DNA from: Sphingobacteriaceae bacterium
Lineage (GTDB): Bacteria > Bacteroidota > Bacteroidia > B-17B0 > Aurantibacillaceae
Reading direction: 5' to 3'
Length of the DNA: 16,159 bases
Assembly: GCA_025360355.1 (NCBI GenBank)
Contig: JANYCL010000062.1
Location: 1-16,159, forward strand
In this document: one piece after another, positions 14,603 to 16,159 of the stretch
How positions within the stretch are numbered: the stretch's first letter is position 1
Layout of the letters: every line of letters begins with the position of its first letter
Position numbers and translations under genes: made by a program
Notes under the pieces: model-generated
The model's input: the letters and a program-made list of their open reading frames with translations, nothing else
The model's database searches: none
Told to the model about the DNA's origin: nothing

Positions 14603-15597
14603 TTAAGAAAATAGATTTAGCTCTTCAAGGCGGCGGTTCGCACGGGGCTTATTCCTGGGGGGTTATCGACCGCCTGCTCGATGATGAGCGCATTGAAATT
14701 GAAGGCATTTGCGGAACAAGCGCAGGTGCTATGAATGGTGTATGCACTATTTACGGTTTAAATAAAGGCGGCAAAAATCTTGCTAAACACATGCTGGTAA
14801 AATTCTGGCATAAAATATCGGAAGCCGGAAAACTATCAATGTTGCAGCCAACATGGATGGATAAAATGATGAGCAAGGGAAATATGGATTATTCTCCCGC
14901 TTATAAAATGTTTAGCATGGCTGCTGAAAATTTTTCGCCTTCGCAATTAAATCCACTCGGACTAAATCCTCTCGAGAAAATATTAACCGATCTCATAGAT
15001 TTTGATGAACTGCAAAAAATGAGTCCGCCGAAATTATTTGTTTGTGCAACGAATGTAAAAACATGTGAAGCAAGAGTTTTTGGTCCGAAAGAAATTTCAG
15101 CAAAATCAATTTTAGCATCAGCTTGTTTACCTTATATGTATGCGGCGGTAGAAATTGATGGAGAATTTTATTGGGACGGCGGTTATATGGGAAATCCACT
15201 TTTAGAACCATTGATAGAGAACACTGAAGAGACCGATGATATTTTATTAGTGCAGATCAATCCTGTTAAGATCCAAAAAGTGCCGGCAAATGTGGAAGAA
15301 ATAAAAGACCGCGTAAACGAAATAAGTTTTAATTCATCTTTAATGTTAGAATTAAAAATTCTGGAATTAAAACAAAAATTAGCAGAGAATGGCATTGAAC
15401 ACAATGGAAAAGTAATAAAAACATTTTTGCATAACATAAGTGCGGATATGGATCTTGGCGAATTAAACTTATCAAGTAAATTAAATACATCCTGGGATTT
15501 TTTAATGCATATGAAAGAATTAGGATACAAAGCTTGTGATGTGTGGTTAAAAAATAATTACGATAAAATAGGAAAGCAATCAACATTTAAAATATAA
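14596..15597 (+). CDS. Patatin-like phospholipase
   Basis: 333 residues, no signal peptide, so cytoplasmic or membrane-associated from inside. Patatins are Ser-Asp dyad lipid acyl hydrolases. The oxyanion loop is GGGSHG at 12-17 (LALQGGGSHGAYSWGV), the nucleophile elbow GTSAG at 40-44 (Ser42), and the aspartate is in YWDGGYMGNP at 192-201 (Asp194). The region 100-135 is helical, and the C-terminal third (about 230-333) is charged and helix-rich, giving a length usual for the RssA-like bacterial patatins. The exact lipid substrate is not predictable. The gene is divergent from the RNA methyltransferase gene and is followed by a double-hairpin repeat and then an M3 peptidase gene in the same direction. 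Confidence 0.9.
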   Translation: MQIKKIDLALQGGGSHGAYSWGVIDRLLDDERIEIEGICGTSAGAMNGVCTIYGLNKGGKNLAKHMLVKFWHKISEAGKLSMLQPTWMDKMMSKGNMDYSPAYKMFSMAAENFSPSQLNPLGLNPLEKILTDLIDFDELQKMSPPKLFVCATNVKTCEARVFGPKEISAKSILASACLPYMYAAVEIDGEFYWDGGYMGNPLLEPLIENTEETDDILLVQINPVKIQKVPANVEEIKDRVNEISFNSSLMLELKILELKQKLAENGIEHNGKVIKTFLHNISADMDLGELNLSSKLNTSWDFLMHMKELGYKACDVWLKNNYDKIGKQSTFKI

Positions 15598-15600
15598 ACA

Positions 15601-15652
15601 TTTCCCTCTCCTAGAGGAGAGGGGGGACCACGCTTGCGTGGTGGGTGAGGTC
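15601..15652. repeat. Intergenic double-hairpin repeat
   Basis: Two perfect stems in a row: CCCTCTCCT (15604-15612) with AGGAGAGGG (15615-15623), and ACCACGC (15627-15633) with GCGTGGT (15636-15642), each with a 2-base loop, then GGGTGAGGTCA. It is much more GC-rich than its surroundings, begins 4 bases after the patatin stop, and has no T run. Strings of the CCCTCTCC...GGGTGAGG kind are, from memory, dispersed intergenic repeats in Bacteroidota. Confidence 0.75.
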
Positions 15653-15669
15653 AAACTAACGCGACGATT

Positions 15670-16159
15670 ATGAACAGAAATTTTATACCAAAAGAATTTA
15701 CAATAACGGTTTGGGAAAAACTCCAGCCGTTTTTTTCTGACTTAGAAAAAAGAAATATTTCTTCAGCAACCGAATTAGAAAAGTGGCTAAAAGATTATAA
15801 CGAACTCGGCGCTGTGGTGAGCGAGAACATGGCCTGGCGTTATATTAAAATGACTTGCGATACAGCTAACGAAGAGATCAGAAACAGCTTCAATGATTTC
15901 ATTACAAACATTGAACCGAATATTTCTCCAATTTCAAACGCGCTTAATAAAAAATTAGTTGAAAGTCCGGGAAGTAATGATCTGAACAAAGAAAAATATT
16001 TTGTTTACTTGCGTGGTGTAAAAAAGAGTATTGAATTATTCCGCGAAGAAAACATTCCTTTATTTACCGAATTACAACAGAAGGAACAAAAGTTCGGTGA
16101 GATCTCCGGTGCACAAAGTGTTGAACACAATGGTGAGAAAATGACCTTGCAAAAAGCAG
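15670..16159 (+). CDS. M3-family oligoendopeptidase F, N-terminal part (runs off the window)
   Basis: An ATG at 15670 opens a frame that stays open for 163 codons to the window end. The product starts MNRNFIPKEFTITVWEKLQP and continues with ELEKWLKDYNELGAVVSEN, MAWRYIKMTCDT, the FNDFITNIEPNISPISNALN segment and YLRGVKKSIELFREENIPL, ending at NGEKMTLQKA. This is the helical N-terminal (PepF/M3 prepeptidase) region of Bacteroidota M3 oligoendopeptidases, zinc enzymes of about 570 residues that cut short peptides. The HEXXH zinc site would lie well beyond the window, so catalytic competence cannot be judged here. No signal peptide is present. The 72-bp gap before it is mostly a hairpin repeat, and no -7 element is obvious, so transcription from the patatin promoter is possible. 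Confidence 0.85.
   Translation, partial: MNRNFIPKEFTITVWEKLQPFFSDLEKRNISSATELEKWLKDYNELGAVVSENMAWRYIKMTCDTANEEIRNSFNDFITNIEPNISPISNALNKKLVESPGSNDLNKEKYFVYLRGVKKSIELFREENIPLFTELQQKEQKFGEISGAQSVEHNGEKMTLQKA

Noticed and set aside
1..16159. CRISPR array, tRNA, rRNA, insertion sequence, toxin-antitoxin or defence island
   Set aside because: No regularly spaced repeats, cloverleaf-like sequence, transposase or defence-type gene was recognised; the gene content is housekeeping and envelope-related.

Overview
This is an ordinary chromosomal window from a member of the Bacteroidota. The evidence is a low-GC sequence, almost no Shine-Dalgarno sequences, and several near-perfect Bacteroidota -7 promoter octamers (TAnnTTTG) with a TTG about 20 bp upstream. 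The protein set agrees: a carboxypeptidase-like/DUF5686 outer-membrane protein, divergent trigger factor, an LptB-type ATPase, a DUF1569 protein and secreted proteins ending in PKD-like or barrel domains. I see no tRNA, rRNA, CRISPR array, insertion sequence or phage gene. Both ends of the window cut through a gene.

Layout. 1-689 (-) is the N-terminal part of a YifB/ComM-type AAA ATPase, divergent from a small exported protein of unknown function (825-1277). Then come trigger factor (1394-2740) with a strong intrinsic terminator, and a secreted PHB-depolymerase-type esterase (2778-3992). A CrtI/RetSat-like FAD oxidoreductase (3989-5509, -) converges on the esterase, and the two stop codons share TTAA. 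Divergent from it is a likely operon of a DUF5686 outer-membrane protein (5601-8072) and lptB (8075-8800). Next are purQ (8898-9596), a DUF1569 protein (9607-10059), an alpha/beta hydrolase (10100-10897) and a half-length, catalytically dead aldehyde-dehydrogenase homologue (11013-11894). That last gene again shares a TTAA with a convergent operon (minus strand): a di-haem cytochrome c peroxidase lipoprotein (13778-12570) followed by a small outer-membrane beta-barrel protein (12565-11891). A TrmH/SpoU RNA 2'-O-methyltransferase (14564-13890, -) is divergent, by only 31 bp, from a patatin-like phospholipase (14596-15597). The window closes inside an M3-family oligoendopeptidase F (15670 onward).

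Functionally the genes are mostly housekeeping (protein folding, purine synthesis, LPS export, tRNA modification, peptide hydrolysis) mixed with envelope and secreted proteins. The only pairing that suggests shared work is DUF5686-lptB, two envelope genes 2 bp apart. The peroxidase and barrel protein are also likely co-transcribed.

The most unusual material is non-coding. Three intergenic elements built from TCTGyG/TTTGCG units lie within about 2.2 kb, all in the same orientation and all ending in a GAAAA run; one of them forms a 75-bp inverted repeat. A separate double-hairpin repeat lies between the phospholipase and the peptidase genes. Many predicted promoters lie so close to their start codons that the transcripts would have almost no 5' leader. 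I did not find a convincing new multi-gene system.
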